This document shows, one piece after another, positions 7,321-15,917 of a stretch of DNA of 64,000 nucleotides. The position numbers were made by a program, and so were the translations under genes. Every line of letters begins with the position of its first letter. The stretch's first letter is position 1. This DNA comes from Flavisolibacter ginsenosidimutans (lineage in GTDB: Bacteria; Bacteroidota; Bacteroidia; Chitinophagales; Chitinophagaceae). The stretch is taken from contig NZ_CP042433.1 of the NCBI RefSeq assembly GCF_007970805.1, forward strand, positions 4,774,001 through 4,838,000. Direction: 5' to 3'. Below the pieces are notes generated by a model. The model was not told where the DNA came from and ran no database searches. It worked only from the letters and a program-made list of their open reading frames with translations.

Positions 7321-9156
7321 CTATTGCTTAACTACCGGCAACTCAACATACGTTCCGTACGTTGGCCCGTAATAAATCTTGTGCTCGGCTTTGATGAAGT
7401 CACTGTCCTTTGCTTCAAAAATATTGGTCACGTATTTCTGCGGGTTACGGTCAATAATGGGGAACCAGGTGCTTTGCACTTGTATCATCAGCTTGTGTCC
7501 TTTTTTAAATACGTGGTTGATGTCGTGCAAATCAAGCCTAAATTCTTCTGCCTTGTTTGGAACAAGAGGCGATGGGTTTGAAAAACTTTTGCGAAAGCGT
7601 CCGCGAAAAACTTCCATCGCCACGGGCAATTGATACTGGCTCATGGTTAGATTGCCTTTATCAAACGCCGGGTAAACGTCAATCAACTTAACAATCCAAT
7701 CTGCGTCGGTGCCGGAAGTGCTGGCAAAAAGATGCGCAACAATATTGCCCGTAACGGTTAAGTCTTCGGTTAAGCTGTCCGTCGTAAAATGCACAACGTC
7801 GGGACGGGTGTAAACAAAGCGCTGGTCTTCTACTTGCCAGGGACGCCAGCGGCTGCCGGGGCCGTACGTGGCTTCAATGGGAAGTTGGCGGTAAGGTACC
7901 GGGTGCGCAGGATCGCTGATGTAAGAAACAGCGCCGTTTGATGCGGAAGGAGAGAAGGACGCTTTGTTATTTGCGGCTGCGTAAAGCTTTTGCACCGTTG
8001 CGCCTTTCACCGGCCAGCTATCGTATGTTTTCCAAACGTTGCTGCCGGTTTGAAACAGCGTGGCTTCGTCAAACTTGCCGTTGCCGATGCCTTTGAGCCA
8101 GTAATCGAACCAGCGCTTTTGCAAGGCCTGGAAGTATTGCGATGTGGCACTGCCGAACGAAATCTTCCCGAGGCTGTCGCCTCTGCCCCTGGACCAGCCG
8201 CCGTGATTCCACGGACCCAGCACGAGATAATTGCGGTGAAAGCTGTCTTTCGCTTCCATGTGTTTGTACATCAGTTGCGGGCCTTGCAAGTCTTCCTGGT
8301 CGTAATAGCCGCCCACGTGCAGTTGCGGAATTTCCGGCCAACGCACATAGTTCAGCGGCGAGTTTTTCTGCCAGTAATCATCGTAGCTTGGATGTTGCAC
8401 AAACGTGTTCCAGGTAGGAATGCTGCCGTGAAAATATTTGTCGTTCACATTCTTTAACGAACCCAGTTTCAGATACCAGTCGTATAAATCAAATTGCGGG
8501 AAAGGAAAATCAGAATCGGTCGTCAGGTCATGTTCAATTTGGTAAGAATATTCCATTCCATAGCTTAACCGAAAAGCGCCGTTGTGGTGAAAATCATCAC
8601 CCAAAAAAAGGTCGCTCATGCAGGCTTGTTCTGATGATGCTTTCAACGCGGGATGCGGATCAATCGCACCCACAAGCGCCAACCAGCCCGGATAAGAAAT
8701 GCCGAAAATGCCGGCCTTGCCGTTGTTGTCTTTTATGTTTTTTATCAACCAGTCAATCGTGTCCCAGGTATCGGTGCTTTCGTCAACGGTGCCGGGTTGT
8801 TTGAGGTGTATAATGGGCGTATGAATTTGCATCTTGCCCTCGCTTTTGTACTTGCCGCGGATGTCCTGGTAAACAAAGATGTATCCTTCGCGGGCCATGC
8901 TGCCGATGTTGTTCCGGTAAGACAGGTTTACCGAGTCGCCGTCTTTTACATCGTTCATGCCCGCGCCGTAGGGCGTACGTGTAAGCAAAAACGGAAAGGC
9001 CTGCGTGCTGTGCATCGGCGTCAGAATAACGGTGTTGAGTTTAACGCCGTCGCGCATGGGAATCATCACGGAAATTTTTTTGTAGGCCGTGATGTTTTGA
9101 GCGAAGAGAAAAAGAGTAAGAAGAAGATTCAGGCCAAGAAAAAGAAAGCGTTTCAT
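7321..9156 (-). CDS. Exported CocE/NonD family hydrolase (X-Pro dipeptidyl-peptidase S15-like)
   Basis: 611 residues from the ATG at 9156; a TTG 45 bases upstream is in frame but precedes the signal peptide MKRFLFLGLNLLLTLFLFAQ. After it come VMIPMRDGVKL and TRTPYGAG, the standard entry strands of the family, then the nucleophile elbow GISYPGW with Ser at about residue 154. The C-terminal part (FVYTRPDVVHFTTDSL and VTGNIVAHLFASTSGTDADW) is the jelly-roll domain found in cocaine esterase and PepX-like enzymes. It is expected in the periplasm, cleaving an ester or amide such as an acylated amino acid or antibiotic side chain. The exact substrate is not predictable. It is divergent from the small secreted protein at 9257. 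Confidence 0.88.
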   Translation of the reverse strand: MKRFLFLGLNLLLTLFLFAQNITAYKKISVMIPMRDGVKLNTVILTPMHSTQAFPFLLTRTPYGAGMNDVKDGDSVNLSYRNNIGSMAREGYIFVYQDIRGKYKSEGKMQIHTPIIHLKQPGTVDESTDTWDTIDWLIKNIKDNNGKAGIFGISYPGWLALVGAIDPHPALKASSEQACMSDLFLGDDFHHNGAFRLSYGMEYSYQIEHDLTTDSDFPFPQFDLYDWYLKLGSLKNVNDKYFHGSIPTWNTFVQHPSYDDYWQKNSPLNYVRWPEIPQLHVGGYYDQEDLQGPQLMYKHMEAKDSFHRNYLVLGPWNHGGWSRGRGDSLGKISFGSATSQYFQALQKRWFDYWLKGIGNGKFDEATLFQTGSNVWKTYDSWPVKGATVQKLYAAANNKASFSPSASNGAVSYISDPAHPVPYRQLPIEATYGPGSRWRPWQVEDQRFVYTRPDVVHFTTDSLTEDLTVTGNIVAHLFASTSGTDADWIVKLIDVYPAFDKGNLTMSQYQLPVAMEVFRGRFRKSFSNPSPLVPNKAEEFRLDLHDINHVFKKGHKLMIQVQSTWFPIIDRNPQKYVTNIFEAKDSDFIKAEHKIYYGPTYGTYVELPVVKQ

Positions 9157-9256
9157 ATTTGATGGGTTGAAAGCTTTTAAAGGTAAAGAAGAAATTAACA
9201 AAGGAATGAACGCAAGAAAAGACCGCGTGACTATTTTTAAACCTCAATACTTGTTT

Positions 9257-9769
9257 ATGAAAAACGCTTTGTGCCTTCTTTTCTTTCTGCCGCTTTTTTC
9301 GCTGGCCCAACAAGACACTTGTGGTTTAAAAAAATCGAAAGATCCGTTTACCAACGAGGTAAAACTTTCCACGGGGTTTAAGTCTTTTGGCAGCGGCGCC
9401 GTTCCGGTTTCCATTTCAGTGGATGCGACGCCAACCGACATTGATTTTTTTATTTGGGTAAAAAAAGAAGGTACTTGCTTTGACCTGGAATCCGAAGCCT
9501 TTATGGTTTGGGAAGGAGAACGGAGCAAAGCCACGTTCCGCCAGTCGGGTTCTATCAATTGCGAAGGCGCCTTCCACTTCACGTTTAAGAACACGCCAAC
9601 GCCCAACTCCTGGCTGCGCAAAATGATGGCGAAGAAAATTGCCACCATTAAACTGACCGGCAACGGCGGAAAGGAAACATTGGTTACCCTGACCGAAGAA
9701 CAAAAAGTATTGTTTCAACGCATGGCTACCTGCATCGCCAACGAAGGCGTGACGTTGTTGAAAAAATAA
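9257..9769 (+). CDS. Small secreted hypothetical protein
   Basis: 170 residues from the ATG at 9257 (an upstream in-frame ATG at 9167 lies within the divergent promoter gap). The leader MKNALCLLFFLPLFSLAQQ is a clean signal peptide. The mature protein has three or four cysteines (DTCGLKK, GTCFDLES, INCEGAF, ATCIANE), which may form disulfides in the periplasm. The fold appears beta-rich and the C-terminus is helical (EEQKVLFQRMATCIANEG). I recall uncharacterised Bacteroidota proteins of this type but no named family. A strong terminator follows. Confidence 0.6.
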   Translation: MKNALCLLFFLPLFSLAQQDTCGLKKSKDPFTNEVKLSTGFKSFGSGAVPVSISVDATPTDIDFFIWVKKEGTCFDLESEAFMVWEGERSKATFRQSGSINCEGAFHFTFKNTPTPNSWLRKMMAKKIATIKLTGNGGKETLVTLTEEQKVLFQRMATCIANEGVTLLKK

Positions 9770-9806
9770 ACGTCCGCTTACCAGGTGCATTCGTCTCCGA
9801 AAAGAG

Positions 9807-9853
9807 AAACCCTTTTGTTGAACCGTCTCGAAGGACTTTCAACAAAAGGGTTT
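9807..9853. terminator. Intrinsic terminator between convergent genes
   Basis: Inverted repeat AAACCCTTTTGTTGAA / TTCAACAAAAGGGTTT with a 15-base loop, between the genes ending at 9769 (+) and 9875 (-). Confidence 0.85.
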
Positions 9854-9874
9854 GTTTATTTGAAGCCGCTTTGG

Positions 9875-11293
9875 TTAGCGGACAACAAACTTTAGTGTAA
9901 AGCTTTGCGAAGCATCGCTTATGTTTATCGTGTAATTGCCGGGAGGCATTGTACCCGTAAGCGGGAGTTCGTATCTGCCGCCACCTTCGATCGTTACGCG
10001 GCCTGTTTGCACCAGTTGCGCAGTTGCCGAAAAGATGCGGAACTGGAACAATCCTTTCAACTGTGGCGAAGCCAAAAGAACAAGCCTGTCTTTAACAGGA
10101 TTGAACTGCAAGGCCAGGGCGTTGTTTTCGATTGCCCCATCAACTTTTACCACGGAAGAATAAGCTGCCGTGCCGTTTGTGTTTGTCCATTTCAGCCGGT
10201 AATAGGCTGCCGTCGTTATGGCTGCGTAGTCGGTGCAAGTATATCCTTCAACATTGCCTGAGTTGTGTGCAAACAATTGCGTGAGCGGATAAAAATTAAA
10301 GCCGTTGTCGCTGCGTTCAACCGCGTAATACGCAACGTCTTTTTCATCTGCTACTTTCCACGAAATTCCTACATCGTTCTGACCGCGTTTTGCGGTAAAA
10401 CTTAACAGCCGCAGTGGCAATACATAAGAGGTAGCGCCAAACGTAAAAAGGTTGAACGATGACAACTGACTTGATGAAATGGTGCCGGTTGTTGCGGTAT
10501 TGCCGGTTGCGGTTCCACCTTGCGGTATCCAGTTTGCGCCGTTGTAGCCGGCTACCCTTATGTCCGCCAGGCTCCAGTTAAAAAAAGGTACTTTGTTGTT
10601 GTTCCAGTTTAAGGTTACGGTTGCCGTTCCGCCGGAAATTTCGTTCACCTGCCAGTATTCGCTTGAATCAACTTGAACGAAACCGGATGCCAATTGAAAA
10701 CGATTGGGCGTTGTTCGGAAATAGTTTACGGCAAAGGAACTAGCGGCCGACAGACTTGAAAGTTGAATCGTTCTTTCCACTGTCGTGTTTCCAACAGGAA
10801 AAGCAAAACTCGAACTGCCGTTTTTCTTTACCCAGCCAACTACGTGTGCCGCATCGTTATCGCCACTGTACGAGGAGCCGCTTTCATAAATTAAATAGGT
10901 AGGCGCCGCAGCCGTAAAAATTTGTCCGCTGCTAAACGTATGCATGCCGCTTACACTCAGGTCTGTGTTCAACAAAACACCGGCGGCGTTTGCGGTGGTT
11001 AAATTGGCCGTTTTAAAAGCGGCTGTGCCGCCAACAGTCTGTTGGGTTGTTCCGTTTAAGTACAGCGTGCCCGTGCCCGCAGTCATTGACGCCTGGCTGT
11101 TGTTCACATTGGCTTTTGCATAAAGCGTTCCGTTGTTAATAAAATTGCCGGTTGAGGTGATGGAAAAATCACCCACCGCAGTTACCGACGCACCTGGATA
11201 AATCTGTACGTTGCCAAAAACGGTTGCCGCTTTTTGTGCTGCCCCGTGAAGACTGGCCATGATAAGAACGGCCTGTAGAAATTTTGTTTTCAT
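9875..11293 (-). CDS. T9SS-sorted surface protein
   Basis: 472 residues with an N-terminal signal peptide (cleavage near HGAAQ). Residues 20-260 are low-complexity beta repeat (NNGTLYAKANVNNSQ, GTLYLNGTTQQTVGG) typical of surface adhesin-like proteins. Around residue 300 comes the linker LPLRLLSFTAKR followed by a fibronectin-like unit (VAYYAVERSDNGFNFYPLTQL), then a C-terminal T9SS type A sorting domain (LQFNPVKDRLVLL ... MPPGNYTINISDASQS). It is exported by Sec, then carried across the outer membrane by the type IX system and anchored. It lies 27 bp downstream of the gene at 11321-12736 and is probably co-transcribed. Confidence 0.82.
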   Translation of the reverse strand: MKTKFLQAVLIMASLHGAAQKAATVFGNVQIYPGASVTAVGDFSITSTGNFINNGTLYAKANVNNSQASMTAGTGTLYLNGTTQQTVGGTAAFKTANLTTANAAGVLLNTDLSVSGMHTFSSGQIFTAAAPTYLIYESGSSYSGDNDAAHVVGWVKKNGSSSFAFPVGNTTVERTIQLSSLSAASSFAVNYFRTTPNRFQLASGFVQVDSSEYWQVNEISGGTATVTLNWNNNKVPFFNWSLADIRVAGYNGANWIPQGGTATGNTATTGTISSSQLSSFNLFTFGATSYVLPLRLLSFTAKRGQNDVGISWKVADEKDVAYYAVERSDNGFNFYPLTQLFAHNSGNVEGYTCTDYAAITTAAYYRLKWTNTNGTAAYSSVVKVDGAIENNALALQFNPVKDRLVLLASPQLKGLFQFRIFSATAQLVQTGRVTIEGGGRYELPLTGTMPPGNYTINISDASQSFTLKFVVR

Positions 11294-11320
11294 CGCTTGT
11301 TGATTTGAAAGTGATGAAAA

Positions 11321-12736
11321 TTATTTCACGGTCATGGTCATGTTCAGAATCGAAACGTCAACAGCAGACTCGTTGTCTTCCGCCCACAGTTCAACATAGT
11401 CGCCCGGAGCCAGCGTAACGGTGCAAACAATAGGCACGGCTTGCACGTCGCCGGAAGACGAATACACTTTTGTTTTCTGTCTTGATGCCGCAACCTGCGT
11501 TCCGTTCTTGTAGATATAAAAAGAGTAGAGATAAGTGCCGCTTGTGCCGGTGGCCGAAAGCGCAGCCGTAATCAGAAAGGTTCTTGTTTTTGTACCGTTG
11601 TACACAAGGCGGTTGCTTACCGGTGAGGTAAAGCGAACAAGTTCCGCGGCGGTGGTTGTACCCGCCATCTTTACCGGGGTGTTCATGGTTAGAATATTGG
11701 TCGTAGCGGACGCAGAAAGATAAAGGCTTCCCGTGGCCGTCGCATCTTTTTCCGTATTGATGCCAGCGCCTTCTACTTCCCATTGGTTTGAAAACGTTCC
11801 CACTACCCGCGTGCCCGTACCAACGAAAGCCGTGTTCTTTAAATTGCCAGCCTGGGTAATGCTGGTAATGCCCGAAACATCCAGCGCTGCTGCGCTCCCC
11901 ATTGACTGGCTGAAGCCACCAAGTTTTTCAATCAGCGAAAAGGTGCCAACCAATTTTTCAAACGTGCCGTTGTTGGTCGAAAACCAGGCGGTGTTGTCGA
12001 GCAACAAGGTTGTGTTATCCTGAAAGGTAATGCCCGTTGTGTTGCTTGCATAATCCACCACGCTAAAGAAAACAATATTGCCTCCTTTAACCAAGCCAAC
12101 TTCGGCGCAATTGGCAACAATCGCATCCCGCAGCAAAAGATTTTCTGTAGAAGCCAGGTTCAGGTTAAACAGCTTCGATCCGGCGGTGCTTGCAACCAGC
12201 GTGAGAGTTTTCACGGTGCCGCCTTTTGTACCGGTAAACAATTCGCCGCTGCCCGTATAAACAAGTTTGTCGTTGTTGGCATCCATGCCCACCAGATAAC
12301 AGCCGTTTAAATTTATTTTATTGCTTAAAACAATGGTCCCGTTTACTTCGTAAGTCGTGCCGGGGGCCAGTGTAATAACGCCGCCAACTGCTGCCGGAAG
12401 ATCGGCTGCGGACTTTACCAACACGTAGCTCGAACGTGCGTTGGCAGAAGATTGAACGGCCAGCCATTTTGCACCGCTCCAAAAATAAAATCCGTCGGCA
12501 ATAGTGCCGCCGCTGCTATACACGAGCATGCCAGCAGGCACAGGCGCTGTAAGTGGCGAGGCGGAATTTACATCGCTCAGCGCTACTCTTGGCGCCAGCA
12601 AGCCCTTGTTGGTGCTTTCGAGTTCCAGGAGTGAATTGGTGTTGATGGTGCCTGGATTGTCGCCCACTTTTACCTGGGCAAAAGCGAAAGAGGCAAGCAT
12701 AAGAAAGGAGGCACAAAAAAGAATTTTGTTTTTCAT
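11321..12736 (-). CDS. Secreted hypothetical protein, pectin-lyase-like stalk
   Basis: 471 residues. Signal peptide MKNKILFCASFLMLASFAFAQ, then VKVGDNPGTINTNSLLELES and KGLLAPRVALSDVNSASP, the N-terminal module found in many Bacteroidota surface and tail-fibre-like proteins that leads into FYFWSGAKWL. The middle is a run of parallel-beta-helix-like strands (TYEVNGTIVLSNKINLNGCYLVG). The last 100 residues look like a compact beta-sandwich (YSFYIYKNGTQV). There is no T9SS sorting domain, unlike its downstream neighbour, so the two may act as a pair with one anchoring the other. Function unknown. Confidence 0.55.
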   Translation of the reverse strand: MKNKILFCASFLMLASFAFAQVKVGDNPGTINTNSLLELESTNKGLLAPRVALSDVNSASPLTAPVPAGMLVYSSGGTIADGFYFWSGAKWLAVQSSANARSSYVLVKSAADLPAAVGGVITLAPGTTYEVNGTIVLSNKINLNGCYLVGMDANNDKLVYTGSGELFTGTKGGTVKTLTLVASTAGSKLFNLNLASTENLLLRDAIVANCAEVGLVKGGNIVFFSVVDYASNTTGITFQDNTTLLLDNTAWFSTNNGTFEKLVGTFSLIEKLGGFSQSMGSAAALDVSGITSITQAGNLKNTAFVGTGTRVVGTFSNQWEVEGAGINTEKDATATGSLYLSASATTNILTMNTPVKMAGTTTAAELVRFTSPVSNRLVYNGTKTRTFLITAALSATGTSGTYLYSFYIYKNGTQVAASRQKTKVYSSSGDVQAVPIVCTVTLAPGDYVELWAEDNESAVDVSILNMTMTVK

Positions 12737-13004
12737 AGGTAATGTTTAAAAATGCTGGATTTAAAGACTTTTGGAAACCTGGGAAAGGGGAGGAATAATT
12801 TACCCGAAGGGAATTACCGCCGCCAAAGTATACGTCCGCTTGCTCCCTTGCAATAGAAGGAGAATGAATTTGTCTTAGATAGGTGTTTTATTTGGTTGAT
12901 AAAGACAAACTGCTTAGAAAGAAATAAGTAAAAACCATGGTGATGTTGCGTAGTCAGGCAGATGAGTTTATTCGTCAAACACGTTGCCTGTTCTTTCTGC
13001 TGCT
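12737..13004. other. Intergenic region without clear features
   Basis: 268 bp between two minus-strand genes. I see the presumed promoter region of the gene starting at 12736 but no consensus element, hairpin or convincing small gene. Confidence 0.5.
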
Positions 13005-13784
13005 TTAGTTCTTCTGGCGATGCTTCCAAAAAATTCGCCGGCCCACCAGTACTTTAAAAATAAAACCGTCGGTTGCGGGTGTAAGGCCAAAGCCTGCGCC
13101 GGCATTGAGTTCCCATGCGGGATTGTTCAGCATGTCGGCGGCAAGAAACACGGCATGGTTTTGTGCGGCCAGCGTTTCAAAGGCATTGACGGCGCCCATC
13201 TCACCGTAGTATTCCACGCCCAAGCTAAAGTTGCGAAAGAGGTTGTAAGCGGCTTTCACGTTGGGTTCAAAAACAGGAACGTGATTGTTGTCGGCACTGG
13301 CAATGGCAAGGCCGAACGTAGGATTAAACGACAAGTAGAAATTGTTCCATTGCTTGTCAACGATGGGACGCAGTTCGAGACTCCAGGTTTCGCCGGCGTA
13401 TTGCGGACGTTGATAGCCAACTTCTGCCGAAAGGCTCACGCCAACGGGCCACCGCCAGCTTGCCGGCGCCGTTACACGCGGACGAATGTGCGTACCCACA
13501 ACGCTGTAACCGTATTTGGCCGTGTAATTGGTAAAAAGATAAAAGCCCAATTCAAAGTTTTGCGAAATGCCGTGGGTGATTTCAACCGTTTCGTGCAGCG
13601 CATGATGCGAGGGCCGCACGCCTTTGATGATTTCTCTTTCGCCGTTGAAGGTGAAGTTTGAATGCAGCTCAAAGATGGTGCTGCCCGGCTGCTGCGTTTG
13701 CGAACCGTAAACCTGTATCTCGTAATTCTCCTGTGCCGCAGCAAAGAATGGGAGGATAAAAAGCAGTCCGAAATTTTTTTTCAT
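13005..13784 (-). CDS. Outer-membrane beta-barrel protein, hypothetical
   Basis: 259 residues from the ATG at 13784 (a TTG two codons upstream is in frame). Signal peptide MKKNFGLLFILPFFAAAQE. The mature part is a series of amphipathic beta strands separated by turns (FELGFYLFTNYTAKYGY, GVSLSAEVGYQRPQY, NFSLGVEYYGEMG), ending in an aromatic/hydrophobic strand (FIFKVLVGRRIFW). This points to an outer-membrane barrel of the same broad type as the truncated protein at 1-371. No ligand is suggested. No neighbours appear functionally linked. Confidence 0.65.
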   Translation of the reverse strand: MKKNFGLLFILPFFAAAQENYEIQVYGSQTQQPGSTIFELHSNFTFNGEREIIKGVRPSHHALHETVEITHGISQNFELGFYLFTNYTAKYGYSVVGTHIRPRVTAPASWRWPVGVSLSAEVGYQRPQYAGETWSLELRPIVDKQWNNFYLSFNPTFGLAIASADNNHVPVFEPNVKAAYNLFRNFSLGVEYYGEMGAVNAFETLAAQNHAVFLAADMLNNPAWELNAGAGFGLTPATDGFIFKVLVGRRIFWKHRQKN

Positions 13785-13886
13785 GAGCAATTATGAACAA
13801 AGAAAAAGAAGGACTGCAAACGGAGAAAATTTTTATTAGAGAACCGGGCAGATAAAAATAAATTGAAGAAACGGATTTGATTTTGA

Positions 13887-13911
13887 GGGCCTGCGCAGCA
13901 AACGCAGGCCC
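13887..13911. other. Strong hairpin downstream of the rhodanese gene
   Basis: Perfect 9-bp stem GGGCCTGCG / CGCAGGCCC with a 7-base loop. It lies between the rhodanese stop (13967) and the outer-membrane gene start (13784). No T-run follows on either strand, so it is not a classical terminator; it may be an mRNA 3'-end stabiliser. Confidence 0.5.
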
Positions 13912-13966
13912 GTGGATTTATGTTTGAATCCTGCTACGGATTGAAGGCTTGTACAATCGCTTCTTT

Positions 13967-14281
13967 TCAGGAAAGTTTATGTTGCAAACCACTCCATCCG
14001 CCGCCGTTGTGAACGTTCGTGAAGCCCTTCGACTTTAACATGCTTTTTGCCGTGGCGCTGCGCATGCCCGATGCACAGCAAGTGATCACAGGCTTCGATT
14101 TGTCAAGGCTGGAAAGCTTTGACGAAAGTTCGTCCAGCGGTATGTTGACCGCACCTTGGAGATGCCCGCCCCGGAACTCTTCCCTCGTTCGCACGTCAAC
14201 AATTTGAGCGCCTTGTTGCGCCAGTTCTTTCAAACTCACCTGCGGTTCTTTCTGAAATAAATTTTTGAATAACTGTATCAT
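13967..14281 (-). CDS. Rhodanese-like sulfurtransferase, single domain
   Basis: 104 residues, the usual size for a stand-alone rhodanese domain. The N-terminal helix is followed by IVDVRTREEFRGGHLQGAVNIP and then the active-site loop CCASGMRS, where Cys69 is the expected persulfide-carrying cysteine (CxxGxR pattern), preceded by an extra Cys68. It transfers sulfane sulfur to thiol acceptors. It is third in an operon with a Crp/Fnr regulator and an OsmC-family protein, 30 bp after the osmC-like gene, so it probably works in thiol or persulfide homeostasis. Confidence 0.92.
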   Translation of the reverse strand: MIQLFKNLFQKEPQVSLKELAQQGAQIVDVRTREEFRGGHLQGAVNIPLDELSSKLSSLDKSKPVITCCASGMRSATAKSMLKSKGFTNVHNGGGWSGLQHKLS

Positions 14282-14311
14282 GACGTAAATTTTTTTTTGT
14301 TGAAAACAGAA

Positions 14312-14773
14312 TTAGTTTAACGAAGCCGTTAGCTGCGGTTGGTTGTTAAACACTTCAATGCCGTTGTAAACAATTTGCCAGGTAACGGGGATGATTTTTT
14401 TGAGCATGTGACTGACGCCGCAAATTTTTTCCTGCGAGGTCATCACGGCTTCCACAGCCGCCTGCTGATCTTCGGGAGCGCCTTTCATTTCGTAAACAAT
14501 GTTGGCCGACGTGTACTCGATCGGTGGTTGCTTGCTGATCTCACCCGAAACTTTCAGGTTGAAGTCCTGCAAGGCTTTTCCCTCTTTGCGCAGCAAGGCA
14601 ATAACGTCCATGCCGGTGCAGCCCGAGAGAGCCGTTAGAACAAAAGGTTTCGGAATCGGGCCCTGGTCTTCGCCGCCAACCCGTTCGGGTGCGTCCATGA
14701 TGATGGTGTGGCCGTTTACAAGGGCGTTAAACTGCATCTTGCCCATCCATTGTGTTTCTATTTCGTGCTTCAT
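14312..14773 (-). CDS. OsmC/Ohr family protein
   Basis: 153 residues from the ATG at 14773; a longer in-frame version to 14809 lacks support. Two conserved cysteines sit in the expected contexts: Cys52 in LSGCTGMDV and Cys119 in EKICGVSHML. Such proteins reduce organic hydroperoxides or act on sulfur compounds using the cysteine pair. The family (residues MKHEIETQWMG through the YTSANIVYEMKG strand) is cytosolic and dimeric. It lies between a Crp/Fnr regulator gene and a rhodanese gene in the same orientation, which points towards thiol-stress or persulfide chemistry. Confidence 0.88.
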   Translation of the reverse strand: MKHEIETQWMGKMQFNALVNGHTIIMDAPERVGGEDQGPIPKPFVLTALSGCTGMDVIALLRKEGKALQDFNLKVSGEISKQPPIEYTSANIVYEMKGAPEDQQAAVEAVMTSQEKICGVSHMLKKIIPVTWQIVYNGIEVFNNQPQLTASLN

Positions 14774-14875
14774 TTGACAACTGTTTTGTGTGATTGTTTG
14801 AGAACACAAAGCTCAGAAATCAACACGACGCCGTCGGTGACTTTGGTCACAAATGAACGGGAAGATTAAGCGGCC

Positions 14876-15505
14876 TTAAAAATCTTTCAACAGCTTTATC
14901 TGGTTGCGGTAAAGAAGGAGTTTTTTGTCGTTCTCCAATTTTTTAAGAAGTCGGGAGATCACTTCCCGTGAAGAGGCCATTTCGGCGGCAATCTCTTCGT
15001 GCGAAAGATTGATGAGGGTTGAACCCGTGGCTTTTGATTTTTCCTTGAGGTAATTCACAAGCCTTTCGTCCAGCTTTTGAAAGGCCAGTTGGTCCACGGC
15101 GTTCAGCAATTCGGTAAAGCGGTTGCGCACGGTGCGCAGCACAAAACTTTTCCACGAGGGGTATTTTACCAGCCAGGCGTCCATCACCGAAACGGGAACC
15201 GCCAGCAGTTCAACGTCCGTTTCGGCCGTTGCTTTTATTTCGCTCGGAAGCGGCTCCATGCAGCAGGTAAAGGTCATGGCGCAGCCTTCGTTTGCGTGCA
15301 CGTAATAAAGCAGCAACTCTTTGCCGCCGTCATCGAGCCGCGATATTTTAAGCGTGCCTTTTGCCAGCAACGGAATGGTTCTTACGGTTTGCCCTATGTC
15401 GAGAATGACCGTGCCTTCTTTTACCGATACGGGCTTTGCTTTTGCTTCAATTTCCTGAAGCAGTCCGGGCTCGAAAATTTGTTTGAAGGTTTCGGGTAAG
15501 TTCAT
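14876..15505 (-). CDS. Crp/Fnr family transcriptional regulator with cysteine cluster
   Basis: 209 residues from the ATG at 15505 (a TTG at 15526 is in frame). Residues 25-120 form the cyclic-nucleotide-binding-type beta barrel (VKEGTVILDIGQT, LLYYVHANEGCAMTFTCCME). The C-terminal winged helix contains LSHEEIAAEMASSREVISRLLKKLE, the HTH recognition helix. Unlike CRP it carries a cysteine motif in the effector domain (Cys75, Cys81, Cys82), so it may sense thiol-reactive species rather than cAMP; this is inference. It is first in an operon with osmC-like and rhodanese genes and probably regulates it. Confidence 0.88.
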   Translation of the reverse strand: MNLPETFKQIFEPGLLQEIEAKAKPVSVKEGTVILDIGQTVRTIPLLAKGTLKISRLDDGGKELLLYYVHANEGCAMTFTCCMEPLPSEIKATAETDVELLAVPVSVMDAWLVKYPSWKSFVLRTVRNRFTELLNAVDQLAFQKLDERLVNYLKEKSKATGSTLINLSHEEIAAEMASSREVISRLLKKLENDKKLLLYRNQIKLLKDF

Positions 15506-15584
15506 AAACGTTGACAAAGATGGCAACCGTTATTGGTTTAATTTTTTGATAGTTTGAATTGAAGTTTTCAAGGAATATTTTCCG

Positions 15585-15607
15585 GGCCTGAGTCACAGAC
15601 TCAGGCC
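15585..15607. promoter_or_regulatory. Perfect inverted repeat upstream of the Crp/Fnr gene
   Basis: Ten-base arms GGCCTGAGTC / GACTCAGGCC with a 3-base centre, 80 bp upstream of the regulator's ATG. It has no T-run, so an operator or an RNA hairpin is more likely than a terminator. The spacing is compatible with autoregulation, but the arms do not match the canonical Crp half-site TGTGA. Confidence 0.45.
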
Positions 15608-15702
15608 AGCATCTTTAGATTGGAAGAAGACTACAGATAGCCAAGGCCAAAGTAATTTTATATATCTGACTTGCGACAATGCTTTTTTAGGAAAATTCTT
15701 GC

Positions 15703-15899
15703 GCCTAACGTTGGACGGCTTTCTGCTGTGCCGGGATTTTACATTCGTCTGGCCGGAACTGCTGCTGATTAGTGTTGCTGATATTGAAGATAAAAACTAA
15801 AGTTGATTGTTGGATATCGAGCCGGAACAGTTACCGAATAATGTACAATTGCTGATGCTACGTGGTGTCAGCCGGCATAGCAGAAAACTGCTGTTGTGT
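15703..15899 (-). repeat. attC-like palindrome 3, after the restriction-modification pair
   Basis: Imperfect inverted repeat of about 197 bp. The plus-strand left arm starts GCCTAAC (15703) and includes GGCTTTCTGCTGTGCCGG; the right arm is CCGGCATAGCAGAAAACTGC followed by TGTTGTGT (ending 15899). On the gene strand the end boxes read ACACAAC (5') and GTTAGGC (3'), the latter matching the attC R' consensus GTTRRRY. It begins 19 bp after the stop of the restriction gene. Confidence 0.6.
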
Positions 15900-15917
15900 G
15901 CCGTTTTGGTCGACGTG

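Noticed and set aside
12814..13029. A 71-residue open frame overlapping the end of the outer-membrane gene
   Set aside because: No signal, motif or start context, and it overlaps a supported gene.
15585..15607. Interpretation of the perfect hairpin as an intrinsic terminator
   Set aside because: No T-run on either strand within the needed distance; left as an operator or RNA structure.
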